Part shown: one piece after another, positions 5,273-12,364 of the stretch
Numbering within the stretch: position 1 is the stretch's first letter
Layout: every line of letters begins with the position of its first letter
Source: Candidatus Yanofskybacteria bacterium RIFCSPHIGHO2_01_FULL_39_8b
GTDB taxonomy: Bacteria; Patescibacteriota; Minisyncoccia; 2-02-FULL-40-12; GWA2-44-9
Reading direction: 5' to 3'
NCBI GenBank assembly: GCA_001794015.1
Contig: MGIZ01000001.1
Location: 1-13,807, forward strand
Length of the DNA: 13,807 nt
Made by a program: the position numbers and the translations under genes
The notes under the pieces: generated by a model
Told to the model about the DNA's origin: nothing
The model's input: the letters and a program-made list of their open reading frames with translations, nothing else
Databases searched by the model: none

Positions 5273-6205
5273 TCATATGATTTTTCTGGCGAGATTATAG
5301 GCAAAATACCAAAAACGTGAAATGGGAATATCAAAAGAACCCGGATATTCTTTCTCCCGACCGCCCCATCCCAACTTAAAACGAGTTACCCCCGGCCATT
5401 TCTTGGCATCAATTCCCCAGAAGTCATAAAAAGTTATAGGTCGTAAGTTGTTAGTCGTTAGTTTTAAAAATTTGATTATTTCCCAATGCATAAAATACGG
5501 CACCATTAACGATTTATATTCCCTGTCCATGGCGCCATGGAGATAGTAGGCAGAGTTATAATATATCATAACTATTGCCGCTCCTACGGCTCGGTCATCA
5601 TTTGCTTTCACTAGAAAAAGTTTTGTCTGTAATTCCTTTCCATCTTTAAAAAACTCGAGCATTTTCTTGTAATATTCTTTGGGGTGGGTGAAAAACTGGT
5701 CTTTCTTAGCCGTTTGCTTTAATAACTCCCAGAACATATCTACATCAGCCGATTCTTCCAGTTGTAGTCCCTTCTTCTCCGATAAATTAATATTATATCT
5801 GGTCTTCTGATGCATCCGGCCAAGCAAATGTTCTTCAGACAGACCAAGATCAACAATCACGGTTCTCTGGGGTTGGATTTGCTTTGATGATTTTTTTATC
5901 CCCTTCCGATAGATTAACTCTGCCACTACATCCAATAAGGGTTCCATTTTTACAAAAATTGATTTTTCTTCTCCGGCTAAATCTTTTAAATACTTAATAA
6001 AATTAGCCAGCTCGTTTTTCAATCCGCTTTTTATTCGGTCAAATTCTATTTCCGGCCCATGGGGAATATATAAATAACTCTTACCAAAAGGTAGGGGGTA
6101 TTTAATTATATTAGCCCAGATCTTGCCGTCGTCAAATCGCCAAGTCTTGTGACCGACTTCTTTTTGAAATTTTAACCATTCTTCGGTTTGTAAAAACGAT
6201 TTCAT
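5273..6205 (-). CDS. FemAB-family peptidoglycan bridge aminoacyltransferase
   Basis: Protein of 310 residues. The pattern is that of FemA/FemX-type enzymes, two GNAT-like domains. The first contains FLQTEEWLKFQKEVGHKTW and IKYPLPFGKSYLYIPHGPEI. The conserved block LGRMHQKTRYNINLSEKKGL (about residues 128-147) follows, and the second domain contains AAIVMIYYNSAYYLHGAMDREYK, the stretch FYDFWGID and the C-terminal FKLGWGG. FemAB proteins move an amino acid from aminoacyl-tRNA to the stem peptide of lipid II on the inner face of the membrane. No coiled-coil arm typical of staphylococcal FemA is evident. The ATG overlaps the TGA stop of ruvA by 4 bp, so translation is coupled. Residue specificity cannot be read from sequence. 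Confidence 0.85.
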   Translation of the reverse strand: MKSFLQTEEWLKFQKEVGHKTWRFDDGKIWANIIKYPLPFGKSYLYIPHGPEIEFDRIKSGLKNELANFIKYLKDLAGEEKSIFVKMEPLLDVVAELIYRKGIKKSSKQIQPQRTVIVDLGLSEEHLLGRMHQKTRYNINLSEKKGLQLEESADVDMFWELLKQTAKKDQFFTHPKEYYKKMLEFFKDGKELQTKLFLVKANDDRAVGAAIVMIYYNSAYYLHGAMDREYKSLMVPYFMHWEIIKFLKLTTNNLRPITFYDFWGIDAKKWPGVTRFKLGWGGREKEYPGSFDIPISRFWYFAYNLARKII

Positions 6206-6813
6206 CTTTTTCCAAGCAATCTCAATGCTTCGCGCACTTTTTCTTCAAGTGTTTTACCCCTTGATTCTTTTAGAGCTTCCTTGGCTTGATATTGGGAGTA
6301 CCCGAGAGCAAGCAATGCTTCGGTTGCCTGACCTTCCTGGCCCAAGTCAACGCCTTTCATATCGCCCATATCAATATGATCGACTTTGTTTTTAAGTTCA
6401 AGGATCAGCCGTGATGCTATCTTCGGTCCAAGACCGGAAACTCTTTTCAAATAACCGGCATCTTCATTTACCACCGCCGCTTTCAGGTGTTTCGGCTCCA
6501 CTACCGAAAGAATATTCATCGCCCCTTTCGGTCCGATACCAGATACGGAAGTCAACAGATGAAACAACTCCAGATCTTCTCTTTTATCAAACCCATACAT
6601 ATCAAAAGTTCCTTCCCGCATATTTAATTGAGAGTGAATAAACAGTTTTACAAAGGCAGCCTTTGTAACTTCGGGATTGACAATGTCGGTTGATTTTGAT
6701 AAAATATTTAGTAGTTTTGGGACTACTGTCACCTTATAGCCTATACCGCCGGTATTCAAAATAACGTGCTTTTCCCCCAAATGTTCAATTTTTCCCTCAA
6801 GAAACGAAATCAT
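6202..6813 (-). CDS. ruvA: Holliday junction branch-migration protein RuvA
   Basis: Protein of 203 residues, normal for RuvA. The N-terminal OB-fold domain (MISFLEGKIEHLGEKHVILNTGGIGYKV) is followed by two helix-hairpin-helix motifs (VSGIGPKGAMNIL and VSGLGPKIASRLILELK, about residues 90-135). After an acidic linker comes a C-terminal UBA-like domain (ATEALLALGYSQYQAKEAL) that contacts RuvB. It binds four-way junctions and targets the RuvB motor. ruvB and ruvC are not adjacent in this window, and the downstream partner is a cell-wall gene. No good Shine-Dalgarno sequence precedes the ATG. The start lies only 16 bp from the divergent uvrB start. Confidence 0.96.
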   Translation of the reverse strand: MISFLEGKIEHLGEKHVILNTGGIGYKVTVVPKLLNILSKSTDIVNPEVTKAAFVKLFIHSQLNMREGTFDMYGFDKREDLELFHLLTSVSGIGPKGAMNILSVVEPKHLKAAVVNEDAGYLKRVSGLGPKIASRLILELKNKVDHIDMGDMKGVDLGQEGQATEALLALGYSQYQAKEALKESRGKTLEEKVREALRLLGKR

Positions 6814-6829
6814 AAATTAAGAGTAACAT

Positions 6830-8914
6830 ATGTTTAAATTAACTTCCAAGTTTCAACCGACCGGTGATCAGCCCGATGCTATAGCCAAACTAACCAAGGG
6901 ACTTAAATCTAATAAAAGATATCAAGTGCTTTTAGGCGTAACCGGGAGCGGAAAAACATTTACGATGGCTAAGGTTATTGAGCAATACCAAAAACCGACA
7001 TTGATTATTTCCCATAATAAAACCCTCGCCGCCCAATTATACAAAGAATTCAAAGAATTTTTTCCAAATAACGCCGTTCATTATTTCGTTTCATATTATG
7101 ATTACTATCAACCCGAAGCCTACATCCCCCACACTGATACATATATTGAAAAGGATTCTAAAATAAACGAAGAATTGGACCGCTTGAGACATGCTACCAC
7201 CCAAGCCCTTATGTCCAGAAATGATGTGATTATTGTTGCTTCAGTTTCCTGTATTTATAATTTGGGTTCGCCGGAAGAATATAAGAACATGGGTCTTAAT
7301 ATTTTTGAAGGCCAAAAAATAACACCAAACGAACTAATTCACAAATTAGTCCGTCTCCAATATGCCCAGGACATAGAATTAAAGCGGGGATGCTTCCGCA
7401 AAACAAAAAATGAAATAGAGCTGATGGGACCTGACGGGCAAAATGTTTTTAAAATGACTCTTGGGCCGATATATTCACCCGGTTCAGCAAAAAATAAATT
7501 TATTCCCTCTGAAGGAATAATAAAAATACTGCATGCCGGAATCACTGAACCGGAAGAACTTGAAACAAAAGATCCGGTTTTTGAAAAAATAGTTGAAACT
7601 ACTATTTTACCGGCTAAATATTGGCTGACTTCGGATAACAAAATCGCCATTGCCATTGAAAATATAAAAAGCGAACTTCAGCATACAATAAAAACCCTTA
7701 AAAAGGCCGGCAAACTCCGAGAAGCGGCCCGGCTATATGAAAAGACAATGTATGACATAGATATGATGAAAAAAACTGGTTACTGCCACGGTATAGAAAA
7801 TTATTCCCGCCATCTTGATTTTCGCAAATCAGGTAAACCGCCCTATACCTTGCTTGATTTCTTCATTTCCAAGGGAGAATTTTTTACTATTATAGATGAA
7901 TCGCATATTTCCATCCCCCAAATACGAGGCATGTTTCATGGCGATCATTCACGCAAAAGTACTCTTGTTGAATATGGATTCCGCCTGCCATCAGCCCTTG
8001 ATAACCGGCCCTTGAAATTCCTGGAGTTTGAAAAAAGAATACAAAAACTGGTTTATGTCTCGGCTACGCCAGGCAAATATGAACTCAAAAGGGCCGGTAA
8101 AGAAAATATAGCTGAACAACTTATCCGGCCGACCGGGTTATTGGACCCAACAATAGAGATACAACCGACAAAAAACCAGATAAAACATTTACTTGAAGAA
8201 GTAAAAAAGAGAATTGCCAGCAAGGAAAGAATTATTGTAACGACTCTAACCAAAAAAATGGCTGAAAACTTATCAGAATATTTGGCCGAGACCGGTATAA
8301 AAGTAAACTATCTTCATTCTGAAATAAAAACTCTTGAGCGGCTCAAAATATTAAAAGACTTCCGACTTGGTCATTATGATGTTATCGTTGGAGTTAATCT
8401 TCTTCGTGAAGGACTTGATCTGCCGGAAGTCTCTCTTATTGCAATTTTAGATGCCGATAAAGAAGGTTTCTTGCGCAACACAACCACCCTTATTCAAACA
8501 ATGGGCCGGGCCGCCAGGCATATTAACGGTCATGTTGTTTTATATGCCGATAAAATGACCGACTCCATCAAATCAGCAATTTATGAAACAACTCGTCGGA
8601 GAAAAAAACAAGAAAAGCACAACGAAAATAACAATATAATTCCAGAAACCATTCAAAAAGCCATTGGTGATTTTGATTTGCCCGTATCACAAAACAGTTT
8701 GACTATGCTCGCCACAGATGGTATAACCAAAACCAGACGCTGGGGCAAAGAAAATGATGAATTGATAATATTCGGCAACGGAAGTCGTGATAAAATAGTT
8801 TCCCAATTAACTAAAATGATGGAACAAGCCGCCCGCAAAATGGAGTACGATAAAGCCCTCACCCTTCGGGAACAGATACGAAAAATAAAAACCGGCCCTA
8901 CGGAACCGGCTTAA
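6830..8914 (+). CDS. uvrB: Excinuclease ABC subunit B (UvrB)
   Basis: Protein of 694 residues, full length for UvrB. Walker A GVTGSGKT is at residues 36-43. The damage-probing beta hairpin YYDYYQPEAYIP is at 89-100. EELDRLRHATTQALMSRNDVIIVASVSCIY follows. Walker B with DESH is at 356-359, the SATPGKYEL helicase motif lies near residue 410, and motif VI is in IQTMGRAARHINGHV. The C-terminal UVR domain (LTKMMEQAARKMEYDKALTLREQI) binds UvrC. UvrB loads onto lesions from UvrA and recruits UvrC for dual incision. The UvrA-binding domain 2 region (about 180-250) looks divergent: the usual FRVRGD-type stretch is replaced by FRKTKNEIELMGPDGQ. Only a weak GAG Shine-Dalgarno element is seen 6 bases before the ATG. 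Confidence 0.97.
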   Translation: MFKLTSKFQPTGDQPDAIAKLTKGLKSNKRYQVLLGVTGSGKTFTMAKVIEQYQKPTLIISHNKTLAAQLYKEFKEFFPNNAVHYFVSYYDYYQPEAYIPHTDTYIEKDSKINEELDRLRHATTQALMSRNDVIIVASVSCIYNLGSPEEYKNMGLNIFEGQKITPNELIHKLVRLQYAQDIELKRGCFRKTKNEIELMGPDGQNVFKMTLGPIYSPGSAKNKFIPSEGIIKILHAGITEPEELETKDPVFEKIVETTILPAKYWLTSDNKIAIAIENIKSELQHTIKTLKKAGKLREAARLYEKTMYDIDMMKKTGYCHGIENYSRHLDFRKSGKPPYTLLDFFISKGEFFTIIDESHISIPQIRGMFHGDHSRKSTLVEYGFRLPSALDNRPLKFLEFEKRIQKLVYVSATPGKYELKRAGKENIAEQLIRPTGLLDPTIEIQPTKNQIKHLLEEVKKRIASKERIIVTTLTKKMAENLSEYLAETGIKVNYLHSEIKTLERLKILKDFRLGHYDVIVGVNLLREGLDLPEVSLIAILDADKEGFLRNTTTLIQTMGRAARHINGHVVLYADKMTDSIKSAIYETTRRRKKQEKHNENNNIIPETIQKAIGDFDLPVSQNSLTMLATDGITKTRRWGKENDELIIFGNGSRDKIVSQLTKMMEQAARKMEYDKALTLREQIRKIKTGPTEPA
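8889..8912 (-). terminator. Terminator of the secreted-protein gene, inside the uvrB 3' end
   Basis: On the minus strand AAGCCGG pairs with CCGGTTT (7 bp with one G-U) around a 10-base loop, followed by TTATTTTT. It overlaps the last codons and the stop of uvrB, which abuts the convergent gene without any gap. Confidence 0.55.
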
Positions 8915-9367
8915 TTATTTAAATTCGAGATTATATTTATTTTTTAAAAAATTATTAAACTCGCTTATATTCTGCATACTCGATAAATCTTCAATAAACG
9001 CCCATTTACCGTTTTTATTCTCAAATATATAAGTGTGGGTTTCTTTGGTGGCAATTCCGCCGCCTGACTGTTTTTCTCCAGTTTCTTCGATATGCAGAGC
9101 AAGCCATGGATTATTAGCATCGTTATAAATTAAATTTACGCTATTCCTCTTTAAATTTACAAAATCGGTTATCTGATAAAACTCTTCCAATAATTCAATA
9201 TCTTTGCCATTAAGGACAGCGGTGTAGTTGCGTGAATCCAGCTTTTCCCACTTGGTATAATCCGGCATTACTGGCTCAGAGGAAATTTGGCCATAGGCTA
9301 AAAACGGCAATATAAAAAATAATACTGCGGAAACCAGCCCGGCAACAAACAGGTTTGATCTCTTCAT
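8915..9367 (-). CDS. Small secreted protein of unknown function
   Basis: The start is the ATG at 9367 (MKRSNLF), with AAGGAG 6 bases upstream. A longer frame to 9391 starts at TTG and would include the ribosome binding site. The product has 150 residues. Residues 1-26 are a clear signal peptide (basic MKR, hydrophobic LFVAGLVSAVLFFILPFL, probable cleavage after AYG). There is no lipobox cysteine. The mature part has about 124 residues and looks like a small alpha/beta domain (WLALHIEET, THTYIFENKNGKWAFIEDLSS). I do not recognise a family. It would be exported, and with no anchor it may be periplasmic or surface-located. It is a single gene with its own promoter and terminator. Confidence 0.8.
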   Translation of the reverse strand: MKRSNLFVAGLVSAVLFFILPFLAYGQISSEPVMPDYTKWEKLDSRNYTAVLNGKDIELLEEFYQITDFVNLKRNSVNLIYNDANNPWLALHIEETGEKQSGGGIATKETHTYIFENKNGKWAFIEDLSSMQNISEFNNFLKNKYNLEFK

Positions 9368-9373
9368 TATTTT

Positions 9374-9379
9374 CTCCTT
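9374..9379 (-). promoter_or_regulatory. Ribosome binding site deciding the secreted-protein start
   Basis: AAGGAG on the minus strand, 6 bases before the ATG at 9367. It lies inside the longer TTG-started frame and so argues against that frame. Confidence 0.75.
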
Positions 9380-9415
9380 GTTATCAAACAACTTTGCCTA
9401 CCCTTACCCTTGTAT

Positions 9416-9444
9416 AATATAAGCAAATATAGTAGAATAAGCAA
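9416..9444 (-). promoter_or_regulatory. Probable promoter of the secreted-protein gene
   Basis: The minus strand reads TTGCTT (9444-9439), 17 bases, TATATT (9421-9416). The same AT-rich stretch contains a plus-strand TATAAT at 9413-9418 that could serve rpsT, but no convincing -35 stands before it. Confidence 0.4.
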
Positions 9445-9481
9445 TACTTTATAAGTTTGAATTTTTAATTACTTATTTAAC

Positions 9482-9745
9482 ATGCCCATCACCCAATCCG
9501 CTAAAAAAGCCGTGCGACAATCAATAAGGCGTCGAGCCAGAAATTTAAAGCGTTCAAATGACTATAGGTCAGCTTTAAAAGAATTAAAAAAACATGCCAT
9601 TTCCGCCGATCGAAGCAAAGAAGCCCAAAACCAACTGGCTAAAACTTATCAAGCCATTGATAAAGCCGCCAAAACCGGTGTTATCAAGAAAAATAAAGCC
9701 GCCCGGCTTAAATCTTTGGCCTCTAAACTTTTAACTAAGAAATAA
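9482..9745 (+). CDS. rpsT: 30S ribosomal protein S20
   Basis: Protein of 87 residues, the usual S20 length. It starts MPITQSAKKAVRQSIRRRARNL, the typical basic N-terminus, and continues with RSALKELKKHA, a long helical region and an IKKNKAARLKSLASKL C-terminus characteristic of S20. It binds 16S rRNA early in small-subunit assembly. It stands alone between two minus-strand genes, as S20 often does. No Shine-Dalgarno sequence is visible before the ATG (TTATTTAAC). Confidence 0.96.
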   Translation: MPITQSAKKAVRQSIRRRARNLKRSNDYRSALKELKKHAISADRSKEAQNQLAKTYQAIDKAAKTGVIKKNKAARLKSLASKLLTKK

Positions 9746-9770
9746 AAAAAAAACGGCAAGGCGCCGTTCT
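9744..9770. terminator. Bidirectional terminator between rpsT and the methyltransferase gene
   Basis: AACGGC (9751-9756) pairs with GCCGTT (9762-9767) across a 5-base loop. On the minus strand it is followed by a long T-run (complement of 9744-9750). On the plus strand only CTTT follows. It is strong for the methyltransferase gene and weaker for rpsT. Confidence 0.8.
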
Positions 9771-9774
9771 TTAG

Positions 9775-10383
9775 TTAAGCCGACCTTACAAAGTATATCA
9801 GCCAACTGGTGTTGCAACTATCTGAAGCGGATTGCGACATAGAAAGTATTTCGAACTTATTTTCATTAAGTACCGCCCCAAATTCAGACAACGAATAGTA
9901 AGCAAAAAATCTTCGATCGTCTTTTTCGCTTCCCTGAACAAGCTCCTCTCCATGGCCATCTTTTAAAGCAATAAAACCAATCGCATTTTTTTTCAGAACC
10001 CTCTTAAGCTCTAACAATGCTTGTTTAATATCTTCCTTGGGAATGTGGAGAAAAACTGCCGCCGCCCAGAAACCATCAAACAAATTAGACTTTAAACCAA
10101 GCCGACATAGATCCATTTTCAAAAATCTGTTCTTTGGGTGATTTTGCTTAGCAATTTTCAACAGTTCTTCCGATCGATCTATGCCCGTATAATTGTAGCC
10201 GGCATCGGAAAAATAACGAGAATCTATCCCGCTACCACAGCCCAGTTCAAAAACAGAACCAGCCGGTAGAAGTTCCTGAAACTTTGAAAATTCTTTAGAC
10301 CAATAGTCAGGATTTCTTTTACTTGTCCATGAAGCGGCAATCTTGTTATAATTTTCTATAGTAATTCTCTGTTCCTCCCGCAT
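9775..10383 (-). CDS. Class I SAM-dependent methyltransferase, substrate unknown
   Basis: The start is put at the ATG at 10383 (MREEQRITIENYNK), with GAGAGG 4 bases upstream. A longer frame begins with TTG at 10395. The product has 202 residues. Motif I VFELGCGSG lies at about residues 44-52. The acidic residue of motif II is in YTGIDRSEELL. The later motif FDGFWAAAVFLHIPKEDIKQALLELKRVLKKN is typical of the Methyltransf_11/25 group, followed by the final strands (GFIALKDGHGEEL). No substrate-binding domain identifies the target, so small-molecule, lipid or quinone-like methylation are all possible. A 36-bp palindrome lies about 125 bp upstream and is shared with the adjacent regulator gene, so the gene is probably under its control. 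Confidence 0.85.
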   Translation of the reverse strand: MREEQRITIENYNKIAASWTSKRNPDYWSKEFSKFQELLPAGSVFELGCGSGIDSRYFSDAGYNYTGIDRSEELLKIAKQNHPKNRFLKMDLCRLGLKSNLFDGFWAAAVFLHIPKEDIKQALLELKRVLKKNAIGFIALKDGHGEELVQGSEKDDRRFFAYYSLSEFGAVLNENKFEILSMSQSASDSCNTSWLIYFVRSA

Positions 10384-10507
10384 AAAACCTCTCAATAATT
10401 TAAAACATCTGGAGATAAATTAGCATTTAGTTTTTTATAAACAACCTTGACATAATAAAAGTTCAAAGAATGATAAAATAAAAAATTATAATAAACTAGA
10501 AACCCCG

Positions 10508-10543
10508 TGTTTATAATCTGTCCGATCGGACAGATTATAAACA
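10508..10543. promoter_or_regulatory. Perfect 36-bp palindrome, putative operator 1
   Basis: Each 18-base half starts TGTTTATAAT and ends TGTCCGA, and all 18 pairs are complementary around the centre 10525/10526. TATAAT is present on both strands within the arms. It lies 15 bp after the stop of the PaaX/Cas2-like gene and upstream of the methyltransferase gene. It matches operator 2 in 16 of 18 half-site positions. No T-run follows it, so it is unlikely to be a terminator. Confidence 0.8.
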
Positions 10544-10558
10544 TAACTTATTCAAAGC

Positions 10559-11077
10559 CTATTTAAAACCGAAAAATTCTTTTACTACTTTATCCGAATA
10601 ACCGGCTGATTCAGAAATTAAAATATTTATATAATCCCCTACCTTAAAATAACTAGCAAACCTAGCTACTTCTTCCTCGCAAGGATAAGGAAATATAAAG
10701 ACACTTTTTTGCAACATATAAAATCCCAGAGATTTTAATTTTCTTCTAAATTTAACCCGCTCTCTTTGTAATTCCTCTGGTATATCAAAAATTACCACTC
10801 GCCATTTATTGTCCCATTTTTGCCCAGTTGATTTGAAATATTTGAGCAAAACTCCTTGAAACCAGTCCTTACCCTTTGGGGTAAATTTAAATCTTCCTCC
10901 TGATTTCTCAATAATAATCCGCCTATTTTGAAGATTTCTAAAACCCTGATCAATCCTTCTTCTCTCACGACCGAATCTACAACCTTTGTAAACTGGCCGT
11001 CGATCCCAGCTTTCACTTAATGACTGTCCTATTTCTGTAATTGTTTCAACAAATTTTAGTATAAAATCTCCCTTCAT
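10559..11077 (-). CDS. PaaX-like transcriptional regulator with Cas2-fold C-terminal domain
   Basis: Protein of 172 residues. The N-terminal 70 or so residues look like a winged helix-turn-helix (RRRIDQGFRNLQNRRIIIE followed by KFTPKGKDW, the wing). From residue 92 the sequence WRVVIFDIPEELQRERVKFRR is the first strand and helix of a Cas2-like ferredoxin fold, continued by LGFYMLQKSVFIFPYP and YINILISES. PaaX proteins and their relatives combine these parts as DNA-binding repressors, and in CPR genomes they are often labelled Cas2. No CRISPR repeats or other cas genes are present here, so a nuclease role in adaptation is unlikely. A perfect 46-bp palindrome covers its promoter and another follows the gene, which suggests autoregulation. 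No Shine-Dalgarno sequence is seen before the ATG. Confidence 0.8.
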   Translation of the reverse strand: MKGDFILKFVETITEIGQSLSESWDRRPVYKGCRFGRERRRIDQGFRNLQNRRIIIEKSGGRFKFTPKGKDWFQGVLLKYFKSTGQKWDNKWRVVIFDIPEELQRERVKFRRKLKSLGFYMLQKSVFIFPYPCEEEVARFASYFKVGDYINILISESAGYSDKVVKEFFGFK

Positions 11078-11118
11078 TATTTTTTACTTAAATAAAATAA
11101 ATGTGACTACTATATAGT

Positions 11119-11164
11119 AATTTTGTTTATAATATGTCCGTACGGACATATTATAAACAAAATT
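11119..11164. promoter_or_regulatory. Perfect 46-bp palindrome, putative operator 2
   Basis: All 23 pairs around the centre 11141/11142 are complementary. The inner 36 bp repeat operator 1 with two changes per half-site, each mirrored in the other half. On the minus strand it contains TATAAT at 11155-11150, so it covers the -10 box and start site of the PaaX/Cas2-like gene. Confidence 0.85.
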
Positions 11165-11179
11165 TATTTGGTTTGTAAA
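11150..11179 (-). promoter_or_regulatory. Promoter of the PaaX/Cas2-like gene
   Basis: The minus strand reads TTTACA (11179-11174), 18 bases, TATAAT (11155-11150). The -10 is perfect and lies inside the 46-bp palindrome, so a bound dimer would block RNA polymerase. Confidence 0.6.
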
Positions 11180-11243
11180 ATTTTTTGCAAGGCTTACTAC
11201 AAAGTTTATTAAATCAAACAGATTCAATAGAATTCAAATCAAA

Positions 11244-12320
11244 CTATGCTCTTTTTGCAATATTAAGCACAATCCCCATTCCAGCTAATAGTACCATCAT
11301 TGCCGTTCCGCCATAGCTGACAAACGGCAAAGGGATACCGGTAAGCGGAGCCAGACCGGAGATGGCTGATATGTTTAGAAAGGCCTGGCCGGTAATCCAA
11401 ACAGCCATGCCCATTACTATCAGCTTGCCGAATTTATCACTGATATTATTGGCAGTGCGGACTAATAAAAAAGCTAGAGTTAAAAACAAAATCACCAAAA
11501 ATATACCTCCGACAAAACCAAGCTCTTCGACTACAATAGCAAATATTGAATCATGGACAACCTCGGGCAAAAATCCGAATTTTTGAGTACTCTTGCCGAA
11601 CCCGACCCCGAATATCCCGCCCGAACCGATGGATATAAGAGATTGGTTCAATTGATAAGATATGCCCCGAGTGTCGGTGTTTGGGTCAATAAATGTTTTT
11701 ATCCGATCAAACCGGTACGGCTCCAGCCAAATCATTGCTACAAAACCAACAGCAATGACGGACAAAATTATCAAAATATGTTTTATTTCCGAACCGGCAA
11801 AAAAATATATTCCGATTGATATCAAAGTAATAACGACAAGGGTACCGATATCCGGCTGAAGAACCAACAAAACCGCCACAAAAGATAACACCAGAAAAAA
11901 GGGTGCCATGCCGTAAGTCCAGTTTTTAATCCTTTCGTCCCGATTGCCAAACCAAGCCGCCAAATAAATAATCAGGGCTAATTTTAAAATTTCTGACGGC
12001 TGAAAAGAAAACCCGCCCAGACTTATCCATCTGGTTGCCCCCTTAAGGCCCTGACCGAAAGAAGGCATAAAAACCATGGCTAAAAGAAATAAAGCTCCAA
12101 TCAATATTAAGAGCGACATTTTTTTCCAAAATTTATAATCAATTTTTGACAATAAAAACATCAAACCTAAACCCGGCAAAACTCCCAATAACAGCTGTCG
12201 GTTTAAATAATAATAAGCCGAGTCGAATTTCTTATGCCCCTCCACTATCCCGGCTGATGACAAAACGATTAGACCGAAAAGAAGAAGAATAAGAGTTGTG
12301 ATTAAAATAGATTTAACCAT
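11244..12320 (-). CDS. ftsW: SEDS-family peptidoglycan glycosyltransferase, FtsW type
   Basis: Protein of 358 residues with about ten membrane helices. The block GLKGATRWISLGGFSFQPSE (about residues 91-110) and LPEVVHDSIFAIVVEELGF (251-269) are hallmarks of FtsW/RodA. Asp257 sits where the catalytic Asp of SEDS enzymes lies. The final FVSYGGTAMMVLLAGMGIV block is also present. FtsW polymerises lipid II into glycan strands at the division septum with a class B penicillin-binding protein. The sequence favours FtsW over RodA, but the distinction is not certain. The gene stands alone after the ABC exporter terminator. There is no Shine-Dalgarno sequence, and the transcript is predicted to begin at the ATG. 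Confidence 0.9.
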   Translation of the reverse strand: MVKSILITTLILLLFGLIVLSSAGIVEGHKKFDSAYYYLNRQLLLGVLPGLGLMFLLSKIDYKFWKKMSLLILIGALFLLAMVFMPSFGQGLKGATRWISLGGFSFQPSEILKLALIIYLAAWFGNRDERIKNWTYGMAPFFLVLSFVAVLLVLQPDIGTLVVITLISIGIYFFAGSEIKHILIILSVIAVGFVAMIWLEPYRFDRIKTFIDPNTDTRGISYQLNQSLISIGSGGIFGVGFGKSTQKFGFLPEVVHDSIFAIVVEELGFVGGIFLVILFLTLAFLLVRTANNISDKFGKLIVMGMAVWITGQAFLNISAISGLAPLTGIPLPFVSYGGTAMMVLLAGMGIVLNIAKRA

Positions 12321-12326
12321 GTTTTA

Positions 12327-12355
12327 ATTATATTACAAATATAAAAAGAGCCCAA
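12327..12355 (-). promoter_or_regulatory. Promoter for leaderless ftsW transcript
   Basis: The minus strand reads TTGGGC (12355-12350), 17 bases, TATAAT (12332-12327). The last -10 base is 6 bases from the A of the start codon, so transcription would start at or next to the ATG. The -35 lies inside the upstream terminator hairpin. Confidence 0.5.
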
Positions 12356-12364
12356 TATGGGCTC
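12341..12364 (-). terminator. Terminator of the ABC exporter, overlapping its stop codon
   Basis: GAGCCC (12348-12353) pairs with GGGCTC (12359-12364) around a 5-base loop. On the minus strand it is followed by TTTTTATATTT. Two bases of the hairpin belong to the TGA stop codon at 12363-12365. Confidence 0.9.

Noticed and set aside
10447..10477. Plus-strand TTGACA followed by TGATAA
   Set aside because: It has promoter-like spacing (18), but no gene or terminator follows on the plus strand, and the region lies between two minus-strand genes.
10508..11164. CRISPR array or composite transposon with the palindromes as ends
   Set aside because: There are only two copies about 600 bp apart with a regulator gene between them, no transposase and no target-site duplication. 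Each copy is itself symmetric and so cannot be an oriented terminal repeat.
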